A stretch of DNA of 35,108 nucleotides from a virus. Positions 1 to 5,273 of the stretch are shown one piece after another; position 1 is the stretch's first letter, and every line of letters begins with the position of its first letter. The stretch lies in IMG/VR virus record IMGVR_UViG_3300037042_001656, positions 1-35,108 of that record, one strand, 5' to 3'. Under the pieces are notes generated by a model. That model was not told where the DNA came from, did not search any database, and was given only the letters and a program-made list of their open reading frames with translations. Both the position numbers and the translations under genes were made by a program.

Positions 1-87
1 GGAAGTTGCAGACGGCACCCAAGAAGAGCGCCGTGCGTACGAGGCCAAACGGGCACGGGAAGACGCCGAAGCCCTGCTTCGGGGTGA
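1..87. repeat. Terminal overlap, left copy
   Basis: These 87 bases are identical to 35022-35108 at the other end. An exact overlap of this size at contig ends is the usual product of assembling a circular or circularly permuted genome, and the gene crossing it stays in frame when the ends are joined. Real short terminal repeats on the packaged DNA cannot be excluded, but the headful-type terminase favours circular permutation. Confidence 0.9.
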
Positions 88-94
88 GTTGTAA
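1..94 (+). CDS. Small membrane protein, 3' part (continues from 34951)
   Basis: This is the C-terminal part of a 54-residue protein that starts at 34951 and runs across the circle join. The in-frame codons begin at base 2 and end at TAA 92-94. This part is strongly charged, rich in Glu, Arg and Ala (EERRAYEAKRAREDAEALL), and probably forms a cytoplasmic helix behind the N-terminal membrane segment encoded at the other end. Function unknown. Confidence 0.6.
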   Translation, partial: EVADGTQEERRAYEAKRAREDAEALLRGEL

Positions 95-119
95 AGAAAC
101 AAGTAATGGAGATAACTAA

Positions 120-455
120 ATGACAGAGCAACAAATAACCCAAGCCCGCGAAGATTTGGAACAGCTTGGGATTGAGCAATTGCGTTGTGGCGTGATGATT
201 CAGCTACTCAAGATCGAGGCACTCACAAAAGAGCGTGACGCACTTCAAAAGCAAGTTGACAAACTATCGTCTTGGGAAGGCGGGGGCGTTGAGGTATCAC
301 TCAATGCGTGGAAAGCTGCACAAGCAGACGCAGCCCGGTATCGCTGGCTGCGGCGAACCGCAACAAAACTGAGTTTTGACAACGTCTTGATTGGCTCACT
401 TGTCAGAGATCAGGCCGAGTTAGACGGCGCGATTCAGGAAGCGGGTGCGCAATGA
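120..455 (+). CDS. Early phage protein of unknown function, coiled coil
   Basis: A 111-residue protein. The start at 120 is supported by a GGAG ribosome site at 108-111. Residues about 30-52 are heptad-like and rich in Lys, Glu, Gln and Leu, which suggests a short coiled coil. The middle carries an ARYRWLRR motif that I recognise from many uncharacterised early proteins of tailed phages; no function is established for it. The stop overlaps the next start as ATGA (452-455), so the two are translationally coupled. It lies in the string of small rightward genes downstream of the recombination module. Confidence 0.7.
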   Translation: MTEQQITQAREDLEQLGIEQLRCGVMIQLLKIEALTKERDALQKQVDKLSSWEGGGVEVSLNAWKAAQADAARYRWLRRTATKLSFDNVLIGSLVRDQAELDGAIQEAGAQ

Positions 456-604
456 AACCACGTATCAGAAAAGAAATGTCGGCACTCTACCGTTGCCCCA
501 TGTGGTTTTGCCGGGGGGCTGGTTGCCTTGGCGTAGCACGCGATCCGGCTTTAGCTTACTGGGACTGGAAGTGGCGCGTCAACGAGAAAGCGAGGATGCA
601 ATGA
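452..604 (+). CDS. Small basic Cys/Trp-rich protein, unknown
   Basis: A 50-residue reading frame. It begins with the ATGA overlap on the previous gene and ends with an ATGA overlap on the next, which is the main evidence that it is translated. The N-terminus is basic (MKPRIRKEM). The middle has three cysteines (CPMWFC and GAGC) and the C-terminal third is rich in aromatics (YWDWKW). The Cys pattern resembles small early-phage zinc-binding peptides but is too short to assign. A longer overlapping frame starting at 445 has no ribosome site and is less likely than this gene plus 601-792. Confidence 0.55.
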   Translation: MKPRIRKEMSALYRCPMWFCRGAGCLGVARDPALAYWDWKWRVNEKARMQ

Positions 605-792
605 GCTTGCCGACCCTACCAAGAAATGAAGGGCTAGAGAAAGCCCTTGGGTGCTCAGTGGTTCACTACCATGAGGCGATAGCCTACGGCCAAGCCTGCC
701 GAGAAACTGCGCTGCTTGACGCCATGAATGCCACCCTACCATTTGGAAAAACCGGAGCCGTTATCGCGGCTGCAATAGGAGTACTTAAATGA
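601..792 (+). CDS. Small early protein, unknown
   Basis: A 63-residue protein coupled to its neighbours by ATGA overlaps at 601-604 and 789-792. The C-terminus is small and hydrophobic (GAVIAAAIGVLK). The DNA encoding this C-terminus (754-792) recurs almost exactly at 1064-1102 and includes the ribosome site AGGAG for the next gene. The same frame is open from 445, but the overlap rule followed throughout this region and the upstream AGCGAGGATGCA favour the start at 601. No family recognised. Confidence 0.6.
   Translation: MSLPTLPRNEGLEKALGCSVVHYHEAIAYGQACRETALLDAMNATLPFGKTGAVIAAAIGVLK
754..792 (+). repeat. 39-base direct repeat, copy 1 (copy 2 at 1064-1102)
   Basis: Copies 1 and 2 agree at 36 of 39 positions, 310 bases apart. 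Both start at GGAGCCGTTAT, contain a G-rich ribosome site and end with the ATGA start/stop junction to the next gene. In copy 1 the repeat is read as GAVIAAAIGVLK-stop. In copy 2 the host gene reads it in another frame. Confidence 0.9.
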
Positions 793-1112
793 CCACACCA
801 CTACAACAAGCAGCCCAAGCTGTAATCGCCCATTTGGATACAACGGACTGGAAAAGTACAAAGCGCACAGCAGAGTACATCCTGACGCTACGCAAAGCAC
901 TTGAAGCCGAGCAAGCGCAGGCGGGGGAGCCCATCGGCTACGTCAGACATGCAGACAAGACTTTTTGGCCTCATCCCGAATGCGCCGTGTATGCATCCGT
1001 GTCACCGAGCCTTGCGCCTGTGTACGCGCACCCAGCCCCACCAGTCGAGCAAGCGCAAGCGGTGGAGCCGTTATTGCGGCTGCAATCGGAGCACTTAAAT
1101 GAAGTGGCTTGA
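789..1112 (+). CDS. Early phage protein with EQAQA repeats, mosaic C-terminus
   Basis: A 107-residue protein starting at the ATGA overlap with the gene before. Residues about 40-47 and 86-93 repeat as EQAQAGEP and EQAQAVEP, and between them lies the motif APVYAHPAPP. I recognise this style from variable, uncharacterised early proteins of many phages. Its last 13 residues are encoded by the second copy of the 39-base repeat (1064-1102), read in a different frame from the first, so the gene runs 14 bases into the next one (start 1099). This suggests that recombination replaced the original gene end. Function unknown. Confidence 0.65.
   Translation: MTTPLQQAAQAVIAHLDTTDWKSTKRTAEYILTLRKALEAEQAQAGEPIGYVRHADKTFWPHPECAVYASVSPSLAPVYAHPAPPVEQAQAVEPLLRLQSEHLNEVA
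1064..1102 (+). repeat. 39-base direct repeat, copy 2, fused to a second repeat at GGAGCC
   Basis: This matches 754-792 at 36 of 39 bases. Bases 1046-1069 also match 908-931 at 22 of 24 positions. The two homologous blocks overlap exactly at GGAGCC (1064-1069), so 1046-1102 looks like a composite of two upstream sequences joined at a shared hexamer. Confidence 0.85.
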
Positions 1113-1494
1113 TAGACGCATAGCAGCAGCAGGGCCGTATCTGACACTATGTTTATCCAACAAAGAATTTATTACCGCCCTATCTCACTGCGGCATAAAG
1201 GAACGTGTTGATTTTGTACGTGGAACCAGCGCTCATGCTACGACACACATATGCACAAATCAAAAGTCAGAACTTGTGTGCATTGTGACTCTGCGAGATT
1301 GGAAAGGACGCGATTCTATTGAAGTGGCTGGGTTACTGGTGCATGAAAGCGTGCATGTATGGCAAGAGTACCGCAAGAGCATTGGTGAAACCCATCCAGC
1401 AGCAGAGCAAGAGGCGTACGGCGTCCAAGCCATCGCCCAAGAACTTATGGCCGAGTTTGTTCGGCTGACGAAAGGCAAAAATGACACCCTTTGA
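1099..1494 (+). CDS. Candidate HExxH zinc metallopeptidase-like protein
   Basis: A 131-residue protein with the motif HESVH at residues 82-86 in a hydrophobic helix (GLLVHESVHVWQEY), followed by an acidic AAEQEAY stretch at 101-107 that could supply the third zinc ligand. This layout fits small gluzincin-like metalloproteins found in phages; peptidase activity is inferred, not shown. It lacks a signal peptide, so it would act in the host cytoplasm. The start at 1099 lies inside the repeat-derived ATGA junction, with CGGAG as ribosome site, and overlaps the end of the upstream gene by 14 bases. It could also be a non-catalytic zinc-binding protein. Confidence 0.6.
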   Translation: MKWLDRRIAAAGPYLTLCLSNKEFITALSHCGIKERVDFVRGTSAHATTHICTNQKSELVCIVTLRDWKGRDSIEVAGLLVHESVHVWQEYRKSIGETHPAAEQEAYGVQAIAQELMAEFVRLTKGKNDTL

Positions 1495-1930
1495 GCAACA
1501 CATAGACGACTGCATTGCCTCCGAAGTCGGACTAGCGCAAGCATTACAACGCGATGGATTCGGGGATTACACCGTGCCTTGGGTGGCCTCTAAGCATAAA
1601 GCTGGGGCCGGACAAATCTGTTTGGAACAAATACGCACCAGTACAAAACGAGGGGGAGGCATGAGTTGCTGCGACTTATCGGTATTCATGGATGACTTCA
1701 ACCACTATTTCAAACAGTTTTTTGATCATGCGCCAACTGAGCAGCAACTGAAGAAGGCGCGAAGCGACTGGCGAGCGGGAAATACTGGCTACGAAGGCGC
1801 TCACAACGCAGACTTCCGAGCCAAGGTGGCGATTGTGAAAGCTAATGAACGCCTTGTAAATATCGGCGGCAACAACTATGCGCATGAAGGATCAGACCTT
1901 GCAAGGCGTTATCAGGAGTCGAACAAATGA
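1481..1930 (+). CDS. Phage protein of unknown function, possible internal start
   Basis: A 149-residue frame that overlaps the previous gene by 14 bases and ends in an ATGA junction with the next. A much stronger ribosome site (AGGGGGAGG, 1651-1659) stands before an in-frame ATG at 1661, which would give an 89-residue product starting MSCCDLSVFMDD. Either start, or both, could be used. The C-terminal part is mixed charged and aromatic (DDFNHYFKQFFDHAPTEQQL, ARSDWRAGN). No domain recognised. Confidence 0.6.
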   Translation: MTPFEQHIDDCIASEVGLAQALQRDGFGDYTVPWVASKHKAGAGQICLEQIRTSTKRGGGMSCCDLSVFMDDFNHYFKQFFDHAPTEQQLKKARSDWRAGNTGYEGAHNADFRAKVAIVKANERLVNIGGNNYAHEGSDLARRYQESNK

Positions 1931-2643
1931 CAACATCAAATTGCATGACTTGCATTTATAGCGGTAGTTGGTGCGGAGGAATCAGCACAGAGCCCGGCCA
2001 CTGCTACATGTTCAAAGACGAGCCGGACGGGGTTTGTGGGCAGTGGAGGACATCAATCACCCCACCACCAGCCGGTGAGCGTGCGGAGTTGATTGCAGGA
2101 ATCAAACATGAGTTGGCAGAGTTTGCGCTGGCCGAGGCCGAGCAGGAGAACAGGCTTTTACGCGCACGCAATGAGAGACTGATGGCCGAGGCCGTGGCCA
2201 GCAACTTTGATCGCACCGCTGCCTGGTTGAAGGTTTGCGGAAAAGAGCCGAGCGCCGAGAACATGAGCGTGCAGGTGGGTTGCATGGTGGAGGAGTTCTG
2301 CGAGCTGCTGTCGTGCCTGCGCACCGACTCTGAGGGCTACGCCAAGCTGCTGGATCGCACGCGCCTCGACTTGGAGTGGTTCGCCAGCAAGTTGAAGCGC
2401 CGTGACCAGGCTATCTACATCCCGCACCACCTGCGCACCGATGCCCTGGATGCTTTGTGTGATGTCGAAGTCACTGCCAATGGCGTGGCTTACTTGGCCG
2501 AGATGGATAAGCCTGGGGCTGATCGCGCCGTGCTGGACTCCAACGACGCCAAGCTAGTCGATGGCAAGCCGGTGATTCTGGAGGGTGGAAAGATCGGCAA
2601 GCCTGCTGGTTGGACCGCTCCGGATCTGCGGGGGTTCGTATGA
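1927..2643 (+). CDS. MazG-like NTP pyrophosphohydrolase with N-terminal Cys motif
   Basis: A 238-residue protein with two parts. The N-terminus has five cysteines (C6, C9, C16, C26, C37) ending in CGQW, a likely metal-binding module. The C-terminal part resembles all-alpha NTP pyrophosphohydrolases (MazG/HisE superfamily): an EEFCE motif at 122-126 (EExxE, metal binding), then DALDALCD at 172-179, and a family-typical tail GKPAGWTAPDLRGFV. Such enzymes hydrolyse nucleoside triphosphates to the monophosphate and pyrophosphate, and phages may use them to adjust nucleotide or alarmone pools; the true substrate is unknown. A charged helix joins the parts. The start at 1927 overlaps the upstream stop as ATGA. 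Confidence 0.75.
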   Translation: MTTSNCMTCIYSGSWCGGISTEPGHCYMFKDEPDGVCGQWRTSITPPPAGERAELIAGIKHELAEFALAEAEQENRLLRARNERLMAEAVASNFDRTAAWLKVCGKEPSAENMSVQVGCMVEEFCELLSCLRTDSEGYAKLLDRTRLDLEWFASKLKRRDQAIYIPHHLRTDALDALCDVEVTANGVAYLAEMDKPGADRAVLDSNDAKLVDGKPVILEGGKIGKPAGWTAPDLRGFV

Positions 2644-3137
2644 AGAAGGCCGGGAAAAGACGCCCGGCCCAAAGGCCGAAGCACTACACCATCATGGACG
2701 AGATGATGGCCAGTCCGACCGAGCCGCTGCCTGTTGCGCACCGCACGCACCAGCTCACCATGATGTATGAGGGCTTGAATGCAATGGAGACAGCGCCAAC
2801 ACCCACCACAGATGACTGGCGTGTGGTTTCCGATGCAGTCAACCTTATGGAGACGCTGGTGCTCGACATGAAGGTCTGTGAGGATTCTGGTGGCTTGCTG
2901 ATGGATGCAATCACCGCTTTAGCGGTCGCTGGCAAGCGAAACATGGCCAGTGGCACCATCCGTATGGATGGGACTGGAATTCAGGCTGTACGGGCCATCT
3001 TGAGCGATTACGCTGACCTTCTGGATGTGCTTTCTGCACGCACCATGATTCGCTGCCACCGCCTGACCGAGAAACGCCTGCATGAGCTGCTCGATGGCAA
3101 GCGCAGGCCGCACGATGTGGAAGTGACGTCGATCTAA
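2640..3137 (+). CDS. Phage protein of unknown function
   Basis: A 165-residue protein. The start at 2640 forms an ATGA overlap with the MazG-like gene; an in-frame ATG at 2610 would lie well inside that gene and is less likely. The N-terminus is very basic (MKKAGKRRPAQRPKHY). The rest is helical, with a central VSDAVNLMETLVLDMKV stretch and a C-terminal histidine/arginine-rich segment. It is probably a soluble early protein and I cannot place it in a family. It ends the tightly coupled run, since the next gene has its own leader. Confidence 0.6.
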   Translation: MKKAGKRRPAQRPKHYTIMDEMMASPTEPLPVAHRTHQLTMMYEGLNAMETAPTPTTDDWRVVSDAVNLMETLVLDMKVCEDSGGLLMDAITALAVAGKRNMASGTIRMDGTGIQAVRAILSDYADLLDVLSARTMIRCHRLTEKRLHELLDGKRRPHDVEVTSI

Positions 3138-3223
3138 GGGTTTATCCCTATAAAATAAGTGTGAGATTGTTGGAAGTCGTGTTATAGTTGAGCCATCAAC
3201 AACCAACCAGCAAGGAGCTGACC
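3138..3223 (+). promoter_or_regulatory. Leader with candidate promoter before 3224
   Basis: This 86-base gap breaks a run of overlapping genes. It contains AGGG-TTTAT-CCCT (a small hairpin), TATAAAAT (3149-3156), and the element GTGTGAGATT followed 14 bases later by TATAGTTG (3183-3190). The same two elements occur at 34296-34319 in a closer spacing. TATAGT (3183-3188) is a good -10 match; the -35 (GTGAGA, 16-base spacer) is poor. A ribosome site, AAGGAG, precedes the GTG start at 3224. Confidence 0.45.
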
Positions 3224-3544
3224 GTGATCAAGTTCAACAAATTCAACGTGACAAATGGTACTGACAAAGCCAAGGTGCATTACAGCCTGGACAACCGCTT
3301 TGATGGCCGCGCTTGTGTGACTATTTACGCCAAGGACTATGACCGCTCCATGGGCCGTATCTTTGATGGTGAGTACACCAACAACACGGACACGATGACC
3401 GACTATTTCGACAAGGGTCGTGTGGTGTTGTTTGCTGACCATGCTTTGTATGCCGCTGCCCGTGCACGTGCTGAGGATGTGGTCGCTGAACAAAAAGCAA
3501 AGTACGAAGCACGCCGCGCATCTTGGAACTTGGCCGCAGCTTAA
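3224..3544 (+). CDS. Phage protein of unknown function
   Basis: A 106-residue protein. I chose the GTG at 3224 because AAGGAGCTGACC precedes it at proper spacing. A TTG 36 bases upstream is in frame but lies in the putative promoter. The N-terminal half looks beta-rich with alternating hydrophobics (KVHYSLDNRFDG, ACVTIYAKDYD). The C-terminal third is an Ala/Arg/Glu helix (AAARARAEDVVAEQKAKYEA). It resembles small uncharacterised phage proteins produced from their own promoter. No function is assigned. Confidence 0.65.
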   Translation: MIKFNKFNVTNGTDKAKVHYSLDNRFDGRACVTIYAKDYDRSMGRIFDGEYTNNTDTMTDYFDKGRVVLFADHALYAAARARAEDVVAEQKAKYEARRASWNLAAA

Positions 3545-3550
3545 TCAACC

Positions 3551-3572
3551 GGGGCCACTGGCCCCACCTTTT
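3551..3572 (+). terminator. GC hairpin with short T run, possible attenuator
   Basis: GGGGCC (3551-3556), loop ACT, GGCCCC (3560-3565), then ACCTTTT. The stem is six G-C pairs with a tight three-base loop, and the T tract is only four bases. It lies seven bases after the stop of 3224-3544, so it could partly terminate or attenuate transcription into the small membrane genes. The TTTTGGAGAA that follows is also the next gene's ribosome site. Confidence 0.4.
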
Positions 3573-3582
3573 GGAGAACGAC

Positions 3583-3741
3583 ATGAAGAACAACACAACA
3601 CCCCGTAATTTTGCAGACTGCACCTGGGTGCAGGGGTATGGCCGCCCAGAGCCTGTTTGGGAGAAGGTTGGGGGTTATGCCTTGGCTTTGGTAATTGGCG
3701 TCGGTATGGCCGCATTGCTGGTCGCGTGGTGGTCGTCATGA
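3583..3741 (+). CDS. Small single-pass membrane protein
   Basis: A 52-residue protein. The start at 3583 has a good site (TTGGAGAACGAC) and the stop overlaps the next start as ATGA. An N-terminal polar half is followed by a hydrophobic stretch from about residue 31 to 49 (GYALALVIGVGMAALLVAW), a clear membrane segment. It forms a pair with the next small membrane protein at the far end of the rightward arm, next to the lysis genes of the other arm. A role in lysis or superinfection exclusion is possible but unsupported. Confidence 0.6.
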   Translation: MKNNTTPRNFADCTWVQGYGRPEPVWEKVGGYALALVIGVGMAALLVAWWSS

Positions 3742-3950
3742 GCTGCTGCGACGAGTACGGGAACTGCAACCAAGGCCGGGATTGCCCGGTGCGCGTGGCC
3801 AAGATTGGCCAAAGAATGCACGGGCCTGAGCTGTTGCCAGCAAGTGTCTGGCGTTACCAGCTTAGGCGGCTGGGATACTGGATGCTGATGGCAGTGATTG
3901 GACTGACCGTGTGGCCAGCGTTGGCTTATTTGATTTTGCGCTTGTCGTAG
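3738..3950 (+). CDS. Cys-rich small membrane protein (CNQGRDCPVR motif)
   Basis: A 70-residue protein with an N-terminal cysteine cluster (CC, then CNQGRDCPVRV) and a C-terminal hydrophobic segment of about 20 residues (YWMLMAVIGLTVWPALAYLI). The CNQGRDCPVR-type motif followed by one membrane helix is something I recall from small proteins of enterobacterial and related phages; their function is not known. The start at 3738 overlaps the previous stop (ATGA). The last 25 bases overlap the 3' end of a convergent leftward gene (3926-4096), so the two arms meet without a spacer. Confidence 0.65.
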   Translation: MSCCDEYGNCNQGRDCPVRVAKIGQRMHGPELLPASVWRYQLRRLGYWMLMAVIGLTVWPALAYLILRLS

Positions 3951-4096
3951 ACCGACCAGCCGACACCAGCCAGAGCGGAGGCACCGCTAACGATTGCGTC
4001 AATAGTGCCTCCATCGACACCGTACTTAACAGCGAAGCCGCCAGCCAAAGCGGTCAAGATGTGACGGACGAGAGCTTGAATGATTGTTGCGTTCAT
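3926..4096 (-). CDS. Holin-like small membrane protein (Pam3-gp28 type)
   Basis: A 56-residue protein. The start at 4096 overlaps the endolysin stop as ATGA; a longer frame reaching 4258 runs inside the endolysin and is rejected. The sequence has an N-terminal ALVRHILTALAGG helix, a short GVDGGTID turn, a second hydrophobic helix (AIVSGASALAGVGWSVYD) and a basic tail KRKIK. This layout matches the small Pam3-gp28 family of putative phage holins as I recall it. Position directly after the endolysin supports a lysis role. Last gene of the leftward arm. Confidence 0.6.
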   Translation of the reverse strand: MNATIIQALVRHILTALAGGFAVKYGVDGGTIDAIVSGASALAGVGWSVYDKRKIK

Positions 4097-4473
4097 GGGT
4101 ATGTTTTCCTTGGTAGTTGAAAATGTGGGCCGTCTTTGAAATTGCGCCAATCGCCGCCCCACTCGATCGGCACATTCACCTGTTTTGAAGCTTCTTTCAT
4201 AGCCGCTGCAACCTTGTGATACAGCGGCCACGACCAGTCCACCTGGTTGTCCACCCAAGCCCCAAGATCGACCGCATGGCCGGTGATGTGACGTGAGTTG
4301 AGGGTCTGGCTTGCACCGGACTCCATGAGCGTTTTCTGGCGCTCAGGAGTGCGCAGGCCTTCTAGCACCGTGAAGTCCACAGTGCTGATCTCAATGGCAC
4401 GCTCGACGACCTTCACCAGGTCTTCATGCACGCCTTTGAGCCGCTGTTTTGACCTGGGTCCGAGTTTATACAT
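4093..4473 (-). CDS. Endolysin, M15-family D-Ala-D-Ala peptidase
   Basis: A 126-residue lysis enzyme. Characteristic features are TVLEGLRTPERQ (about 36-46), the zinc-site block SRHITGHAVDLGAW (60-73, with H and D in HAVDLG) and the C-terminal IEWGGDWRNFKDGPHFQL, which supplies the last histidine. This is the M15 (VanY/L-alanyl-D-glutamate endopeptidase) pattern; such phage enzymes cut the peptide part of peptidoglycan. The family is about this length and has no signal peptide, so release needs a holin. The start at 4473 shares one base with the upstream stop (TGATG); a longer frame upstream is only open sequence. Confidence 0.88.
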   Translation of the reverse strand: MYKLGPRSKQRLKGVHEDLVKVVERAIEISTVDFTVLEGLRTPERQKTLMESGASQTLNSRHITGHAVDLGAWVDNQVDWSWPLYHKVAAAMKEASKQVNVPIEWGGDWRNFKDGPHFQLPRKTYP

Positions 4474-4703
4474 CAGTTTTTCCAGTGGCTGGCCACAAAG
4501 CCAACAAAGGCCGAAAACGCCGAGGCGATACTCATGCCAATCCAAAGGCCACCCTTGGAGCGATTGGCCAGGGCCAGCAGCTCTTCGAGTTGGCGCTCCA
4601 TTTTGTCTACCTTGCGATCCATGTCCTGGACTTTTTGCCAGAGAACGCCATATTTCACAAGGTCGATCTCGTTTCCTTCTGACATAACATCCATCTCCAA
4701 CAT
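4473..4703 (-). CDS. XhlA-like coiled-coil membrane protein, lysis-associated
   Basis: A 76-residue protein. Residues about 20-48 form a charged heptad helix (VQDMDRKVDKMERQLEELLA), followed by one C-terminal membrane segment (GLWIGMSIASAFSAFVGFVA) and a short tail. This coiled coil plus C-terminal helix is the layout of the XhlA/haemolysin-type proteins that sit beside holins and endolysins. It directly precedes the endolysin, sharing one base. The start could be 4703 or the ATG at 4685 (MSEGNE), which has its own GGAG nine bases upstream. It may be a holin, a holin partner or an antiholin. Confidence 0.6.
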   Translation of the reverse strand: MLEMDVMSEGNEIDLVKYGVLWQKVQDMDRKVDKMERQLEELLALANRSKGGLWIGMSIASAFSAFVGFVASHWKN

Positions 4704-5056
4704 TAGAGGCCTTGGCCTGGTGTGATGTAGACGGTGGCAGCTGCGCTGGACAGGCCGCTGAAGAAGGTGTCCTTGTTGAAGCGCAATATTTCAACAGCGC
4801 CGGGCACCAGCACGATGGCGGCTGAAGGTGTCCCGGCTACTGGTGCTACTGCGTTGGCCGTGGCCTCTGCTGCGCTTGCACCAGTGCCCAAGAACACGGT
4901 GGTTGTACCTGCGTTGATGAAGCGGTACTGACCTGTGTTCTGCGGATCAAACTTGGCGTAGACGGGTGCTTGGATGCCAGCGGGAGCTACTGCGGCTGCT
5001 GCCACCACAATGGTCTTGCCAAGTGGGGCAAATGCGATTTGTGAGTTGTTGGACAT
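4703..5056 (-). CDS. Beta-rich protein of unknown function, possible virion decoration
   Basis: A 117-residue protein rich in Ala, Val, Thr and Gly with short alternating hydrophobic stretches (YRFINAGTTTVFLGTG, SAAIVLVPGAVEILRF, AATVYITPG). The pattern suggests a single beta-sandwich with no membrane helix or signal. Its style is close to the 12185-12520 protein of the virion cluster, so a capsid or tail surface role is plausible. However, it lies between two lysis-type genes. The start at 5056 has AAGGAAAAA upstream, and the stop and next start overlap as TAATG. No family recognised. Confidence 0.55.
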   Translation of the reverse strand: MSNNSQIAFAPLGKTIVVAAAAVAPAGIQAPVYAKFDPQNTGQYRFINAGTTTVFLGTGASAAEATANAVAPVAGTPSAAIVLVPGAVEILRFNKDTFFSGLSSAAATVYITPGQGL

Positions 5057-5071
5057 TTGATTTTTCCTTGG

Positions 5072-5272
5072 TTATTTATCTGCCAAAGCAGAAGTTGTAA
5101 CTTCACGCAGCAAGATCATTAAAACGGGCCACAGCAGGATAACGTAATTGCGATAGGGCATTGGTATGAACGAGCCGAGCAAGCCACTGTTGACCTCCAC
5201 GGCTGTTAATAGAGCGCCGATTATTGCAACCCAGTATGTACGAGATTTGAGGCGTTGGAGGATAATGTTCAT
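5072..5272 (-). CDS. Candidate holin, two membrane segments
   Basis: A 66-residue protein with a short basic N-terminus (ILQRLKSRTYW), a first hydrophobic helix (WVAIIGALLTAVEV), a turn with Gly/Pro (GSFIPMPYRN) and a second helix (YVILLWPVLMILL), ending in a polar tail. Size and topology fit a class II-type holin, and it begins one base after the tailspike stop at the head of the lysis group. Holins time lysis by forming holes that free the endolysin. Two further candidates lie downstream (4473-4703 and 3926-4096), so which one is the true holin is open. Confidence 0.6.
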   Translation of the reverse strand: MNIILQRLKSRTYWVAIIGALLTAVEVNSGLLGSFIPMPYRNYVILLWPVLMILLREVTTSALADK

Positions 5273-5273
5273 G

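Noticed and set aside
445-792. A single 115-codon gene instead of 452-604 plus 601-792
   Set aside because: Its start lacks a ribosome site, while the two shorter genes show the ATGA coupling found at nearly every junction in this region.
4093-4794. A 233-codon version of the endolysin
   Set aside because: The first 107 codons lie in other genes and look like non-coding translation; the M15 protein begins at 4473 with a TGATG overlap.
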